A stretch of 64,000 nt of DNA from Microbacterium sp. CSI-V (lineage in GTDB: Bacteria > Actinomycetota > Actinomycetes > Actinomycetales > Microbacteriaceae). The translations under genes were made by a program, and so were the position numbers. Each line of letters starts with the position of its first letter. Position 1 is the first letter of the stretch. Where the stretch lies: contig NZ_MTQM01000009.1 of NCBI RefSeq assembly GCF_001984105.1, positions 558,001 through 622,000 on the forward strand, written 5' to 3'. Shown here in pieces: positions 28,528-36,822 of this stretch. Under the pieces are notes generated by a model that was given only the letters and a program-made list of their open reading frames with translations, had not been told where the DNA came from and did no database searches.

Positions 28528-29556
28528 ATGGATTTCGGCGTCGTCCTGCAGACCAACCCTCCCGCCGCCCGCACGGTGCAGCTGTCCCAGCTCGCCGAGG
28601 CGCACGGCTTCAGCCACGTGTGGACCTTCGACTCGCACCTGCTGTGGCAGGAGCCGTACGTCGTGCACTCGGCGATCCTCGCGGCCACCCGCCGGGTCAC
28701 CGTGGGCCCGTTCGTGACGAACCCGGCGACCCGCGACTGGACGGTCACGGCATCCACGTTCGCGACCCTCAACGAGATGTACGGCAACCGCACGATCTGC
28801 GGGATCGGCCGCGGCGATTCCGCGGTGCGCGTCACCAACGGACGCCCCACCACGCTGAAGGCGTTGCGGGAATCCATCCACGTCATCCGCGAGCTCGGCA
28901 ACTCCCGCGCCGTGGAGTACAACGGCGCGACGCTGCAGTTCCCGTGGAGCCGCGGGTCGAAGCTCGACGTGTGGGTCGCCGCCTACGGTCCGCTCGCGCT
29001 GAAGCTCACGGGTGAGGTCGGCGACGGCTTCATCCTGCAGCTCGCCGACCTCGACATCGCCGAGTGGATGATCACAACCGTCCGTCAGGCCGCGGAGAAC
29101 GTCGGCCGCGACCCCGACCAGATCGCGTTCTGCGTCGCCGCCCCCATGTACATCGGCGACGACACCCCGGAGAGCCGGGCCCACATGATCGAGCAGTGCC
29201 GCTGGTTCGGCGGCATGGTCGGCAACCACGTCGCCGACATCGTCGCGAAGTACGGCGACGGCTCCGACGTCCCGGCGGCGCTCACCGACTACATCGCGGG
29301 CCGCACCGGCTACGACTACAACTCGCACGGCAAGAGCAACAACGACCACGTCGACTTCGTCCCCGACGAGATCGTCGAGCGGTTCTGCGTGCTCGGCACC
29401 GCCGAGGAGCACATCGCCAAGCTCGAGAAGCTGCGGGCGTTGGGCGTGACGCAGTTCGCCGGTTACCTCCAGCACGACAACAAGGAGGAGACGATGCGGG
29501 TCTACGGCGAGACCGTGATCCCCGCCCTCACTCCCCCGGTGACGGCGAAGCGGTGA
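28528..29556 (+). CDS. Luciferase-like (LLM) flavin/F420-dependent oxidoreductase, CPS_4043-like
   Basis: A 342-residue TIM-barrel LLM-class oxidoreductase that starts MDFGVVLQTNPPAARTVQL and contains the family segments HVWTFDSHLLWQEPYV, VGPFVTNPATRDWTVTAS and GIGRGDSAVRV. From memory of the family it fits the TIGR03842 (CPS_4043) group of putative F420-dependent oxidoreductases; the cofactor may instead be FMN. The position directly after the ring-opening and amidohydrolase genes suggests it acts on the same compound, either reducing a pyrimidine-like ring before hydrolysis or oxygenating it. ATG at 28528 follows GAGAGGAGA. The stop overlaps the permease GTG by 4 bp. Confidence 0.88.
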   Translation: MDFGVVLQTNPPAARTVQLSQLAEAHGFSHVWTFDSHLLWQEPYVVHSAILAATRRVTVGPFVTNPATRDWTVTASTFATLNEMYGNRTICGIGRGDSAVRVTNGRPTTLKALRESIHVIRELGNSRAVEYNGATLQFPWSRGSKLDVWVAAYGPLALKLTGEVGDGFILQLADLDIAEWMITTVRQAAENVGRDPDQIAFCVAAPMYIGDDTPESRAHMIEQCRWFGGMVGNHVADIVAKYGDGSDVPAALTDYIAGRTGYDYNSHGKSNNDHVDFVPDEIVERFCVLGTAEEHIAKLEKLRALGVTQFAGYLQHDNKEETMRVYGETVIPALTPPVTAKR

Positions 29557-30530
29557 CGGATCAGGCGGTCGTTCCGGGGTCGGTGACCTCGATCGTCGAG
29601 GGCGCCGGCGACGGGATGCCACGCCCCCGGGGTCGTCGCGGAAGCCGCCTGGGTCCGGTGGGCTGGGGTGTCGCGGGGGTCGCGGCCGTCATCGCGATCT
29701 GGGAGCTGTACAAGCTCCTCGGCCCCGCGGACGGCGTGACCGTCGGCGGGGACGGATCGGCGGGGTCGGGGGTCATCCTCCTCCCCCGCACGCACGACCG
29801 CGCCATGCCGCACGTGTGGGACATGGTCGCGCGCATGTTCGCGCCGACGAGCGGCGGCGACACCCCGCCGCTGATCGTCTCGGTGCTCGGGGCGGCCGGG
29901 ACGACGCTGGGCCTCGCGGCGCTGGGATGGCTCATCGGCGTGGTGGTCGGCGGCATCCTGGGGATCGCGATGCAGCGCTGGCGTCTCGTCGAGTGGGGCC
30001 TACTGCCCTGGATCGTCGTGAGCCAGATCGTGCCGCTCATCGCCTTCGCCCCCGTCGTCAACGCGCTCGGCAACCAGATCGACCGGGCGGGGGTCTTCCC
30101 CTGGCCGCAATGGTTCTCGGTCGCGCTGATCGCGTCGTACCTGGCGTTCTTCCCCGTCGCCGTCGGCATGCTGCGGGGCCTCGAGGCCCCCGACGCGCTG
30201 CACCTCGACCTGTTCCACGCGGGAGCCGCCGGCTGGTGGGCGACGCTGATCCACCTGCGGCTCCCCGCCGCCGTGCCGCACCTGCTGCCCGCCCTCCGGC
30301 TCGCCGCCGCGTCCGCCGTCGTCGGCGCCGTGGTCGCCGAGGTGTCGATCGGGCTGCGCGGCGGCATCGGGCGCATGCTCATCCAGCTCGCAGGGCAGGC
30401 CTCGTCCGACCCCGCCGCCCCGTGGGCGCCGACGTTCGGCACCGTCGCCATCGGGCTCGTCGCCGCCGCGGGCGTCGCGCTCGTCGGTGCGACCCTGCAC
30501 CGTTTCCGTCGCGGAGAGGAGATCCGATGA
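29553..30530 (+). CDS. ABC transporter permease, SsuC/ThiX-like
   Basis: A 325-residue permease of the nitrate/sulfonate/taurine/hydroxymethylpyrimidine group. It has an unusually long cytoplasmic N-terminus (about 40 residues, with RPRGRRGSRLG), then a membrane helix, then the BPD_transp_1 core. The coupling loop is ALHLDLFHAGAAGWWATLIH followed by LRLPAAVPHLLPALRLAA. GTG at 29553 lies within the stop of the LLM gene (GTGA). The operon encodes two different permeases flanking the ATPase, so the channel is probably heterodimeric rather than the homodimer usual for SsuC. Confidence 0.9.
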   Translation: MTDQAVVPGSVTSIVEGAGDGMPRPRGRRGSRLGPVGWGVAGVAAVIAIWELYKLLGPADGVTVGGDGSAGSGVILLPRTHDRAMPHVWDMVARMFAPTSGGDTPPLIVSVLGAAGTTLGLAALGWLIGVVVGGILGIAMQRWRLVEWGLLPWIVVSQIVPLIAFAPVVNALGNQIDRAGVFPWPQWFSVALIASYLAFFPVAVGMLRGLEAPDALHLDLFHAGAAGWWATLIHLRLPAAVPHLLPALRLAAASAVVGAVVAEVSIGLRGGIGRMLIQLAGQASSDPAAPWAPTFGTVAIGLVAAAGVALVGATLHRFRRGEEIR

Positions 30531-31318
30531 CCGCACCCGCCGTCCACGCCACGGGCGTAGGCAAGGTGTTCCCCTCGACCGGAGGCGAGGTGACCGCCCT
30601 CACCGGGGTCGACCTCGACGTCGCCGCGGGAGAGTTCGTCTCGCTCATCGGCCCCTCGGGGTGCGGGAAGTCGACCCTGCTGCGCCTCATCGCCGACCTC
30701 GACACGCCCAGCGCGGGCGACCTCGCCATCTTCGGCAAGCCCGCCCGCCAGGCGCGCATCGACCAGGACTACGGCATCGCGTTCCAGCAGGCCGGACTCC
30801 TCCCCTGGCGCACGGTCGCCGCGAACATCGCGCTGCCGCTCGAACTGCACCGCTGGAGCCGTGCCCGCCGCGACGCCCGCGTCACCGAGCTCGCCGACCT
30901 CGTCGGGCTGTCGGAGTTCGTCGGCCGCTACCCCGACCAGCTGTCCGGCGGCATGCAGCAGCGCGTCGCGATCGCCCGGTCGCTCGCCGCCTCCCCGCAG
31001 CTGCTCCTCATGGACGAGCCCTTCGGCGCGCTCGACGAGATGACCCGCGAGCGACTCCAGACCGAGCTCGCCCGCATCGCCGCCGAGACCGGCGCCGCGG
31101 TGGTGTTCGTCACCCACTCGATCCCCGAGGCGGTGTTCCTCTCCGACCGGGTGGTCGTCATGAGCCCGCGCCCCGGACGCATCACCGATGTGATCGACAC
31201 CCGCCCCGGGCGGGCCCGCGACGAGGCGCTGCGCGAATCGCCCGAGTACTTCACGCGCGTGACCGCGGTGCGCGAAGCGCTCCACGGCACCCCCCTGCAG
31301 CGGGCGAACGAGCGATGA
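30527..31318 (+). CDS. ABC transporter ATP-binding protein, SsuB/ThiZ-like
   Basis: ATPase of 263 residues. Walker A is IGPSGCGKSTLLR (residues 41-53), Q-loop GIAFQQAGLLPWRTV, signature LSGGMQQRVAIARS, Walker B LLLMDEPFGALDEMTRE and H-loop VFVTHSIPEA. The QAGLLPWRTV stretch is typical of the nitrate/sulfonate/taurine/NMT1 importer group. ATG at 30527 overlaps the permease stop by 4 bp, and its own stop overlaps the second permease by 4 bp. Energises the flanking permeases. Confidence 0.94.
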   Translation: MTAPAVHATGVGKVFPSTGGEVTALTGVDLDVAAGEFVSLIGPSGCGKSTLLRLIADLDTPSAGDLAIFGKPARQARIDQDYGIAFQQAGLLPWRTVAANIALPLELHRWSRARRDARVTELADLVGLSEFVGRYPDQLSGGMQQRVAIARSLAASPQLLLMDEPFGALDEMTRERLQTELARIAAETGAAVVFVTHSIPEAVFLSDRVVVMSPRPGRITDVIDTRPGRARDEALRESPEYFTRVTAVREALHGTPLQRANER

Positions 31319-32097
31319 CCGCCACCCGCCTCCCGTCCTGGCTGCGGTTCGCCGCGCCCGTCGCCGTCGGGCTCCTCGGGCTCGGCGTGTGGTTCGCGTA
31401 CGTCGCCTCGGGCAGCGCACCGCGCATGCTCCCCGACCCCGCCGCGATCCTCGGCGAGTTCGTCGGCAGGCTCCCCCTCATCGTCGACGCCGCAGCGATC
31501 ACCGGCACCAACGCCCTGATCGGTCTCGTCGCCGGCAGCGTCGTGGCCGTGGCACTGGCGGCCCTCGCCGCGACCTGGCGCCCCGTCGACGGCATGACCG
31601 CGCCGCTCGTCGCCATGCTCGCAGTGGTGCCGATCGTGGCGATCACCCCGATCCTCAACACGATGTTCGGCGCCTCCAGCCAGTTCGGCCGGCAGGCGGT
31701 CGCGGCGATCGCCGCGTTCGTCCCCGTCTTCGTCAACACGCTGCGAGGGCTCCGGCAGACCCGGCCCGTGCAGCGCGACCTGTTCCGGGCGACGGCCGCG
31801 AGCGGCGGCCAGACGTTCCGTTTCCTCACCCTCCCAACCGCCCTGCCGTACCTGCTCACCGGCATCCGCGTCGCCGCGTCCCTCGCGGTGATCTCCGCCC
31901 TCGTCGCCGAGTACTTCGGCGGCCCCTCCGACGGCATCGGCACCGCGATCGCCACGTACGCCAAGTCGGGGCGCGCCGCCCTCGCCTGGGCGTTCGTGGG
32001 CGGCGGCATCCTGATCGGTCTCGTCTTCTTCCTCGTCACCTCGCTGCTCGAACGCGTCGTCGCACGGCGCCTCGGGGCGGGGCGTCCGCCGGCCTGA
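31315..32097 (+). CDS. ABC transporter permease, SsuC/ThiX-like
   Basis: Second permease of the importer, 260 residues and about six membrane segments. The coupling loop is NTLRGLRQTRPVQRDLFRATAASGGQ, split here by family-typical LTLPTALPYLLTGIRVAA, and EYFGGPSDGIGTAIA follows. ATG at 31315 overlaps the ATPase stop by 4 bp. An 80-bp spacer without strong structure separates it from the binding-protein gene. Confidence 0.92.
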   Translation: MTATRLPSWLRFAAPVAVGLLGLGVWFAYVASGSAPRMLPDPAAILGEFVGRLPLIVDAAAITGTNALIGLVAGSVVAVALAALAATWRPVDGMTAPLVAMLAVVPIVAITPILNTMFGASSQFGRQAVAAIAAFVPVFVNTLRGLRQTRPVQRDLFRATAASGGQTFRFLTLPTALPYLLTGIRVAASLAVISALVAEYFGGPSDGIGTAIATYAKSGRAALAWAFVGGGILIGLVFFLVTSLLERVVARRLGAGRPPA

Positions 32098-32177
32098 CCG
32101 GCATCCCTCCTGTCCGCCCTCGACAGAACAGGTCCACCCGCACCACACCTGCACCACCCGCACCCGAAAGGACTCCC

Positions 32178-33350
32178 ATGACACACAGCACACGTCGCGC
32201 CCTCGGCGCGGCCGCGGGGATCGCCGTGGCATCCCTCGCCCTCTCCGCCTGCGCCGGCGGTTCCGCACCCGCCGCCTCGGGCGACGCCGACTTCACCCCG
32301 CTGACCTCGGTCAAGCTGCAGTTGCAGTGGCTGCCGCAGGCGCAGTTCGCCGGGTACTACGTCGCCCTCGACAAGGGCTACTTCCAGGAGGAGGGCTTCG
32401 ACGAGGTCGACGTCGTCCCGTCCGGCGGCGACATCGTGCCGCAGGACGCCCTGGTCGCCGGTGACGTCGACTTCGCCGTCGCGTGGGTGCCGAAGGTCCT
32501 CGGCACCATGGAGAACCAGGGCGTCGAACTCACCGACATCGCCCAGGTGTTCCAGAAGTCCGGCACCACGCAGGTCTCGTGGAAGGACTCCGGCATCACC
32601 TCGGTCGACGACTTCGAGGGCAAGCGCATCGGCTCGTGGGGCTTCGGCAACGAGTGGGAGATCTTCGCCGCGATGGCCGACAAGGGCCTGGATGCCTCGA
32701 CGGTCAAGATCACCACGCAGGACTTCTCGATGAACGCGCTCCTGGACAAGGACGTGGATGCCGCCCAGGCGATGACCTACAACGAGCTCGCGCAGCTGCT
32801 CGAGACGGTCAACCCCGCCACCGGCAAGCTCTACACGATGGACGACATCAACGTCATCTCGTACGAGGACACCGCCGGCGCGATGCTGCAGGACGCGATC
32901 TGGGCCGACACGAAGCGCCTCGCCGACGACCCCGCGTACGCCGACGCCGCGACGCGATTCCTCAAGGCCGTCATCAAGGGCTGGGTGTTCGCACGCGACA
33001 ACCCCACCGAAGCCGCCGACATCACCTACACGGCCGCGACCGCTCCCGGCGTCAGCGCCTTCCCCGTCGGCCCGACGCACCAGCTGTGGCAGATGAACGA
33101 GGTCAACAAGCTCATCTGGACCGGCGGCGACTTCGGTCTCGTCGACTCCGCGGCGTGGGACAAGACCGTCACGGGCGCCCTGGCGGCGAAGAACCAGGAC
33201 GGGCTCAACCTCATCACCACCGAGCCCGCGGCCTCGGCGTACTCGAACGACTACATCGAGGCGGCGCTGAAAGCCCTGAAGGACGAGGGCGTCACCGTGG
33301 ACGGCGAGTACACGCCGATCGACGTCACCCTCACCGAGGGCGGCCAGTAA
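32178..33350 (+). CDS. NMT1/ThiY-like substrate-binding lipoprotein
   Basis: Extracellular lipoprotein of 390 residues. Signal peptide with lipobox LALSAC (Cys25). The mature protein belongs to the NMT1/THI5-like group: VKLQLQWLPQAQFAGYYVALDKGYF, then EEGFDEVDVVPSGGDIVPQDALVAGDVDFAVAW. In characterised relatives (ThiY) this family binds formyl-aminopyrimidines; in others, nitrogen heterocycles or sulfonates. A pyrimidine-like ligand fits the hydantoinase in the same operon. ATG at 32178 follows GAAAGGA. The operon ends with a strong hairpin just after the stop. Confidence 0.92.
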   Translation: MTHSTRRALGAAAGIAVASLALSACAGGSAPAASGDADFTPLTSVKLQLQWLPQAQFAGYYVALDKGYFQEEGFDEVDVVPSGGDIVPQDALVAGDVDFAVAWVPKVLGTMENQGVELTDIAQVFQKSGTTQVSWKDSGITSVDDFEGKRIGSWGFGNEWEIFAAMADKGLDASTVKITTQDFSMNALLDKDVDAAQAMTYNELAQLLETVNPATGKLYTMDDINVISYEDTAGAMLQDAIWADTKRLADDPAYADAATRFLKAVIKGWVFARDNPTEAADITYTAATAPGVSAFPVGPTHQLWQMNEVNKLIWTGGDFGLVDSAAWDKTVTGALAAKNQDGLNLITTEPAASAYSNDYIEAALKALKDEGVTVDGEYTPIDVTLTEGGQ

Positions 33351-33355
33351 TCCCC

Positions 33356-33387
33356 CGCGGGGCGGTCGGACGCCCGGCCGCCCCGCG
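33356..33387 (+). terminator. Hairpin ending the ureide/pyrimidine operon
   Basis: CGCGGGGCGG-T-CGG, loop ACGC, CCG-G-CCGCCCCGCG, starting 5 nt after the binding-protein stop. No long U-run follows, but the stem is very stable. Confidence 0.75.
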
Positions 33388-33426
33388 TCCCACCGATTTC
33401 CCGGAACGGCATGGTTGACTACCCGG

Positions 33427-34668
33427 ATGACGCAGCCTCCCGCGCAACACGCGCGCCGTAAGCCCGAGTCGGGCTGGCGCCGCGGAGCCAAGGTCCTCGC
33501 GATCGCGCTGACCGTCGCGGTCGTGGCAGCTGTCGCCGTCGGCGGTTTCTACGCCTGGTCGCTGACGCAGCGTCTGGCGGAGGCGGCCGTTCCGCTGAAG
33601 GACGCCCCGGCGCAGCCGCCCGCGCTGAGCGCGTACGACGAGGCGTTCTCGGTCCTCGTCGTCGGCACCGACGAGTGCGACGACCAGGTGAAGGCGGCCT
33701 TCGGCGCACGCTGCACCGACCCCGAGAACGACGGTGCGCGCAACGACGTGAACATGCTCGTCCACGTCTCGGTCAACCCGCGGCGCGTCACGGTGGTGTC
33801 GTTCCCGCGCGACCTGCAGATCCCCATCCCCGAGTGCGTCGGCGCCGACGGCACCACCTTCGGCGGTGCGTACAAGGCCCCCATCAACAGCGCGTACGAG
33901 GACGGCGGACTCACCTGCGTCGCCGACACCGTCTCGGAACTGAGCGGCCAGAGCATCCCGTTCGCCGCGAAGGTCAGCTTCGGCAATGTCGTGAACATCA
34001 CCGACGCGATCGGGGGCGTCGAGGTCTGCATCGGCGGCGAGGGCATCAACGACCCGGATGCCGGCATCAACTGGGAGCCCGGAGCCCGCGTGGTCACCGG
34101 CTACGACGCCCTCGCGTTCCTGCGCACCCGCAAGGGGATCGGGGACGGCAGCGACCTCGCCCGCATCGGGAACCAGCAGCAGTACCTCTCTCGCCTGGTC
34201 AACAAGCTCCGCAGCGACGAGGTGCTGTCCAACCCCGGCACTCTCATCGGCCTCGCCAACACGGCCGTGAACAACATCACGCCCAGCGAGAGCCTCGCCG
34301 ACCCGATCCGGATCGCGCAACTGGCCTACACGCTGAAGGACGTCCCGTTCGACGACATCACGTTCGTCCAGTACCCGGTGGTCGACGACCCCGACGACGC
34401 GAACCGCGTCGTGCCCGACGAGGCCTCCGCCGCCATCCTGTGGGACGCGCTCGAACGCAACGCCCCGCTCGCGCTCACGGGCGAGGCCGGCGCGAACGGC
34501 GGCGTGATCGCCGACCCGTCCGCGCCGACGCCGTCCGCCGCTCCCGTCGAGACGACCCCGACCCCGGATGCCTCGGGAGCCAGCGCCGCGCCCGACGTCG
34601 TCGAACTGCCGAGCAACGTCAGCGGTTCCAAGGCCACCCAGGCGATGTGCTCCGCCGGAAACGGCTGA
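33427..34668 (+). CDS. LytR-CpsA-Psr (LCP) family cell-wall ligase
   Basis: Membrane-anchored enzyme of 413 residues that attaches secondary polymers to peptidoglycan. It has a short basic cytoplasmic N-terminus, one transmembrane helix (about residues 23-45, VLAIALTVAVVAAVAVGGFYAW), and an extracellular LCP domain with FSVLVVGTDE, the polyprenyl-phosphate-binding RNDVNMLVHVS and VVSFPRDLQIPIP, and ALAFLRTRKGIGDGSDLARI near the end. A Pro/Thr/Ala-rich tail of ~60 residues closes the protein. ATG at 33427 was chosen; the TTG at 33415 lies in the probable promoter. It converges on the MerR gene with 7 bp between stops. Confidence 0.93.
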   Translation: MTQPPAQHARRKPESGWRRGAKVLAIALTVAVVAAVAVGGFYAWSLTQRLAEAAVPLKDAPAQPPALSAYDEAFSVLVVGTDECDDQVKAAFGARCTDPENDGARNDVNMLVHVSVNPRRVTVVSFPRDLQIPIPECVGADGTTFGGAYKAPINSAYEDGGLTCVADTVSELSGQSIPFAAKVSFGNVVNITDAIGGVEVCIGGEGINDPDAGINWEPGARVVTGYDALAFLRTRKGIGDGSDLARIGNQQQYLSRLVNKLRSDEVLSNPGTLIGLANTAVNNITPSESLADPIRIAQLAYTLKDVPFDDITFVQYPVVDDPDDANRVVPDEASAAILWDALERNAPLALTGEAGANGGVIADPSAPTPSAAPVETTPTPDASGASAAPDVVELPSNVSGSKATQAMCSAGNG

Positions 34669-34675
34669 GCGCGGT

Positions 34676-35422
34676 TCAGTCGAGGTGCGCGGCGGCGTAG
34701 ACCGCCATCGCGTCGCGCACGACCCGGGCGTGCGCGACCCCGCCGAAGTTCACGGCGAATCGGGGATCGTCCACGTACAGGTCACCGAGCCCGCGGTAGG
34801 CCTCCGGAGAGGGCACCCGGCCCCACTGCTCGGCGATCCACGCGTGATGGATGCCGATGAGGTGCTGGAACTCCGTGGCATCCGGGCTCAGTCCGCGCTC
34901 CGCGGCCGCTCTCAGCGCCGCGATGACGTCGCGGCCGTGCGCGTCGTCGGCCCGGCGCTCTCCGGGGGTCATAGCTGCGCGGCGGGCGGCGCTGCGCTCC
35001 CACGCGTCGTCTCCCCATCGTTCGCGCACCTCGCCCTCCCAGCGCGCGTCGTCGACACCCGCGAGCACGTCGTCGATGTCCATGGTCTTTCCTTCCTCCA
35101 GGGCGGCGAGGGCGTTCCTCACCGCGGCGATGCGGCGCTCCATCGCGGAGCGCGCCTCTTCGAGCGCGGCGACATGCGCGCGCATGGTTTCCGTGAGCGA
35201 CCGCTCGTCCGCCAGAGCCCGCGCGATGTCGGGCAACGGCAGATCGAGGGAGCGCAACGCGAGGATGCGGTACAGGCGCGCGATCTCGGTCTCGCCGTAG
35301 AACCGGTAGCCGTTCGCAGCGACGCGCGACGGGCGGAGCAGTCCGACGCTCTCGTAGTGGCGGAGCGTGCGACTGGTCACCCCGGCCGCGCGGGTGACCT
35401 CGGCGATGGGCCATTCGTTCAT
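34676..35422 (-). CDS. MerR-family regulator with TipAS effector domain
   Basis: A 248-residue activator. The N-terminal MerR helix-turn-helix is IAEVTRAAGVTSRTLRHYES, with the wing VAANGYRFYGETEIARL, followed by a long dimer helix (about residues 75-120). The C-terminal half is a TipAS-like antibiotic-recognition domain (LIGIHHAWIAEQWGRVPS, then FAVNFGGVAHARVVRDAMAVY). TipA proteins bind and are activated by bulky natural products such as thiopeptides. ATG at 35422 follows CACAGT by 7 nt, and its promoter has the 19-bp spacer typical of MerR control, so the gene is probably autoregulated. Confidence 0.92.
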   Translation of the reverse strand: MNEWPIAEVTRAAGVTSRTLRHYESVGLLRPSRVAANGYRFYGETEIARLYRILALRSLDLPLPDIARALADERSLTETMRAHVAALEEARSAMERRIAAVRNALAALEEGKTMDIDDVLAGVDDARWEGEVRERWGDDAWERSAARRAAMTPGERRADDAHGRDVIAALRAAAERGLSPDATEFQHLIGIHHAWIAEQWGRVPSPEAYRGLGDLYVDDPRFAVNFGGVAHARVVRDAMAVYAAAHLD

Positions 35423-35429
35423 GGCATCC

Positions 35430-35460
35430 ACTGTGTCGGTTGACGTCGCGGCAGAGTCAA
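35430..35460 (-). promoter_or_regulatory. MerR-type promoter with 19-bp spacer
   Basis: On the minus strand -35 TTGACT (35455-35460) and -10 CACAGT (35430-35435) are separated by 19 bp, the overlong spacing that MerR proteins correct by DNA distortion. Inside is the inverted pair TTGAC and GTCAA. The -10 lies 7 nt before the MerR start codon. Confidence 0.7.
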
Positions 35461-35510
35461 GCCCGCGACGGAGACTCCCGACCGGCCCCTCGATGCGACA
35501 CCATCGAGGG

Positions 35511-36665
35511 GTGAGGAACATCGCGCGGTCGACGATCCTGGTCCTGCTCTCCGCCGTGCTGCTGGCGGGCTGCGTTCCGGAACCTGCTCCGACGCCGACG
35601 GCGACCCCCGCGACGCAGACACCCACGCCCACGCCCACCCCGACACCGACGCCGGATCCGCTCGCCGGCCTCAGCCTCGAGGATAAGGTCGGGCAGATGT
35701 TCATGGTCGGCACGTCGGTGAACGGCGCCGATGCGACGACCGTCGCCGCGGTGCGCGACGACCACGTGGGCGGGATCTTCCTGCACGGACGATCGGATGC
35801 CGGGGTGCAGGCCACGGCCGAGCTCGTGGGCGGGTTCACCTCACTCGTCGCGGCCGGCGCCCCCGAGCTGTGGGTGTCGACCGACCAGGAGGGCGGTGAC
35901 GTGCAGGTGCTCTCGGGCCCCGGGTTCGACGGCATCCCCTCGGCCCTCGAGCAGGGGCGGCAGGACGACCTGCGCACCAGCGCCGCGACGTGGGCCGCGC
36001 AACTCGCGCAGGCCGGGGTGAACATGAACCTCGCGCCCGTCGCCGACATCGTCACGAGCCCCGACACGGCGCGCGGCAATCCGCCGATCGGCCAGCTCGA
36101 CCGCGAGTACGGCTACGACGACGCACGGGTGGCCTCCCAGGCCGGGGCGTTCGCCGCGGGCATGCGCGACGGCGGCATCCTGCCGACCTTCAAGCACTTC
36201 CCGGGGCTCGGACACGTGGGCGAGAACACCGACACGACCGCGGGAGTCACCGACGATTTCGTCACGGCCGACGGCCCCGATGTCGGTGTGTACTCCACGG
36301 TGCTGCCGCAGGGTCCGGCGGTGGTGATGCTGTCGACCGCCGTCTACGCCAAGATCGACCCGAACGCGCCCGCGGCGTTCTCGCCGACGGTGGTCGGGGT
36401 ACTGCGCAACACGGTCGGGTTCGACGGCGTCGTCACCACCGACGATCTCTCCGCCGCCCGTCAGGTGCAGGCGTGGTCGCCCGCCGACCGCGCGACGCTC
36501 GCCGTGGACGCGGGCATCGACCTGCTGCTCGTCTCGGCCGACCCCTCGGTGTACCCCGAGATGCGGCAGGCGGTGCTGGCGCGCGCGCAGAGCGATCCCA
36601 CGTTCGCCGCGAAGGTGGATGCCGCCGCCACCCGGGTGCTTGCGGCCAAGGCCGCGATGCCCTGA
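35511..36665 (+). CDS. Glycoside hydrolase family 3 lipoprotein (NagZ-like)
   Basis: Surface lipoprotein of 384 residues. The signal peptide ends in the lipobox LLAGC (Cys21). A (Pro-Thr)-rich linker follows, then a single GH3 TIM barrel. NagZ-type segments are LEDKVGQMFMVGT, TDQEGGDVQ, LAPVADIV, ILPTFKHFPGLGHVG and the nucleophile region GVVTTDDLSAARQV. Probable beta-N-acetylhexosaminidase acting on cell-wall fragments outside the membrane. The usual KHFPGHG reads KHFPGLG, so one position of the substrate loop differs. GTG at 35511 is preceded at 6 nt by CACCAT as a weak -10. Confidence 0.9.
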   Translation: MRNIARSTILVLLSAVLLAGCVPEPAPTPTATPATQTPTPTPTPTPTPDPLAGLSLEDKVGQMFMVGTSVNGADATTVAAVRDDHVGGIFLHGRSDAGVQATAELVGGFTSLVAAGAPELWVSTDQEGGDVQVLSGPGFDGIPSALEQGRQDDLRTSAATWAAQLAQAGVNMNLAPVADIVTSPDTARGNPPIGQLDREYGYDDARVASQAGAFAAGMRDGGILPTFKHFPGLGHVGENTDTTAGVTDDFVTADGPDVGVYSTVLPQGPAVVMLSTAVYAKIDPNAPAAFSPTVVGVLRNTVGFDGVVTTDDLSAARQVQAWSPADRATLAVDAGIDLLLVSADPSVYPEMRQAVLARAQSDPTFAAKVDAAATRVLAAKAAMP

Positions 36666-36822
36666 CGGCGGCCCGCGCCGCCTCCCCCGCCCTTGCGACG
36701 CCTCGCCTGCACGTTGACTTCGGCCGCATGTACGCCGCGCGAGCGCGAAGGCGCGCATGTCGCCCGGCTCAACGGGAGAGACGCGGGGCGCGGAGGCGGC
36801 GACCGCGATAGGCTGGAAGGCT

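Noticed and set aside
35575..35665. Pro-Thr repeat in the GH3 lipoprotein as a tandem-repeat array of interest
   Set aside because: It is an ordinary low-complexity linker between lipid anchor and catalytic domain, common in actinobacterial surface proteins.
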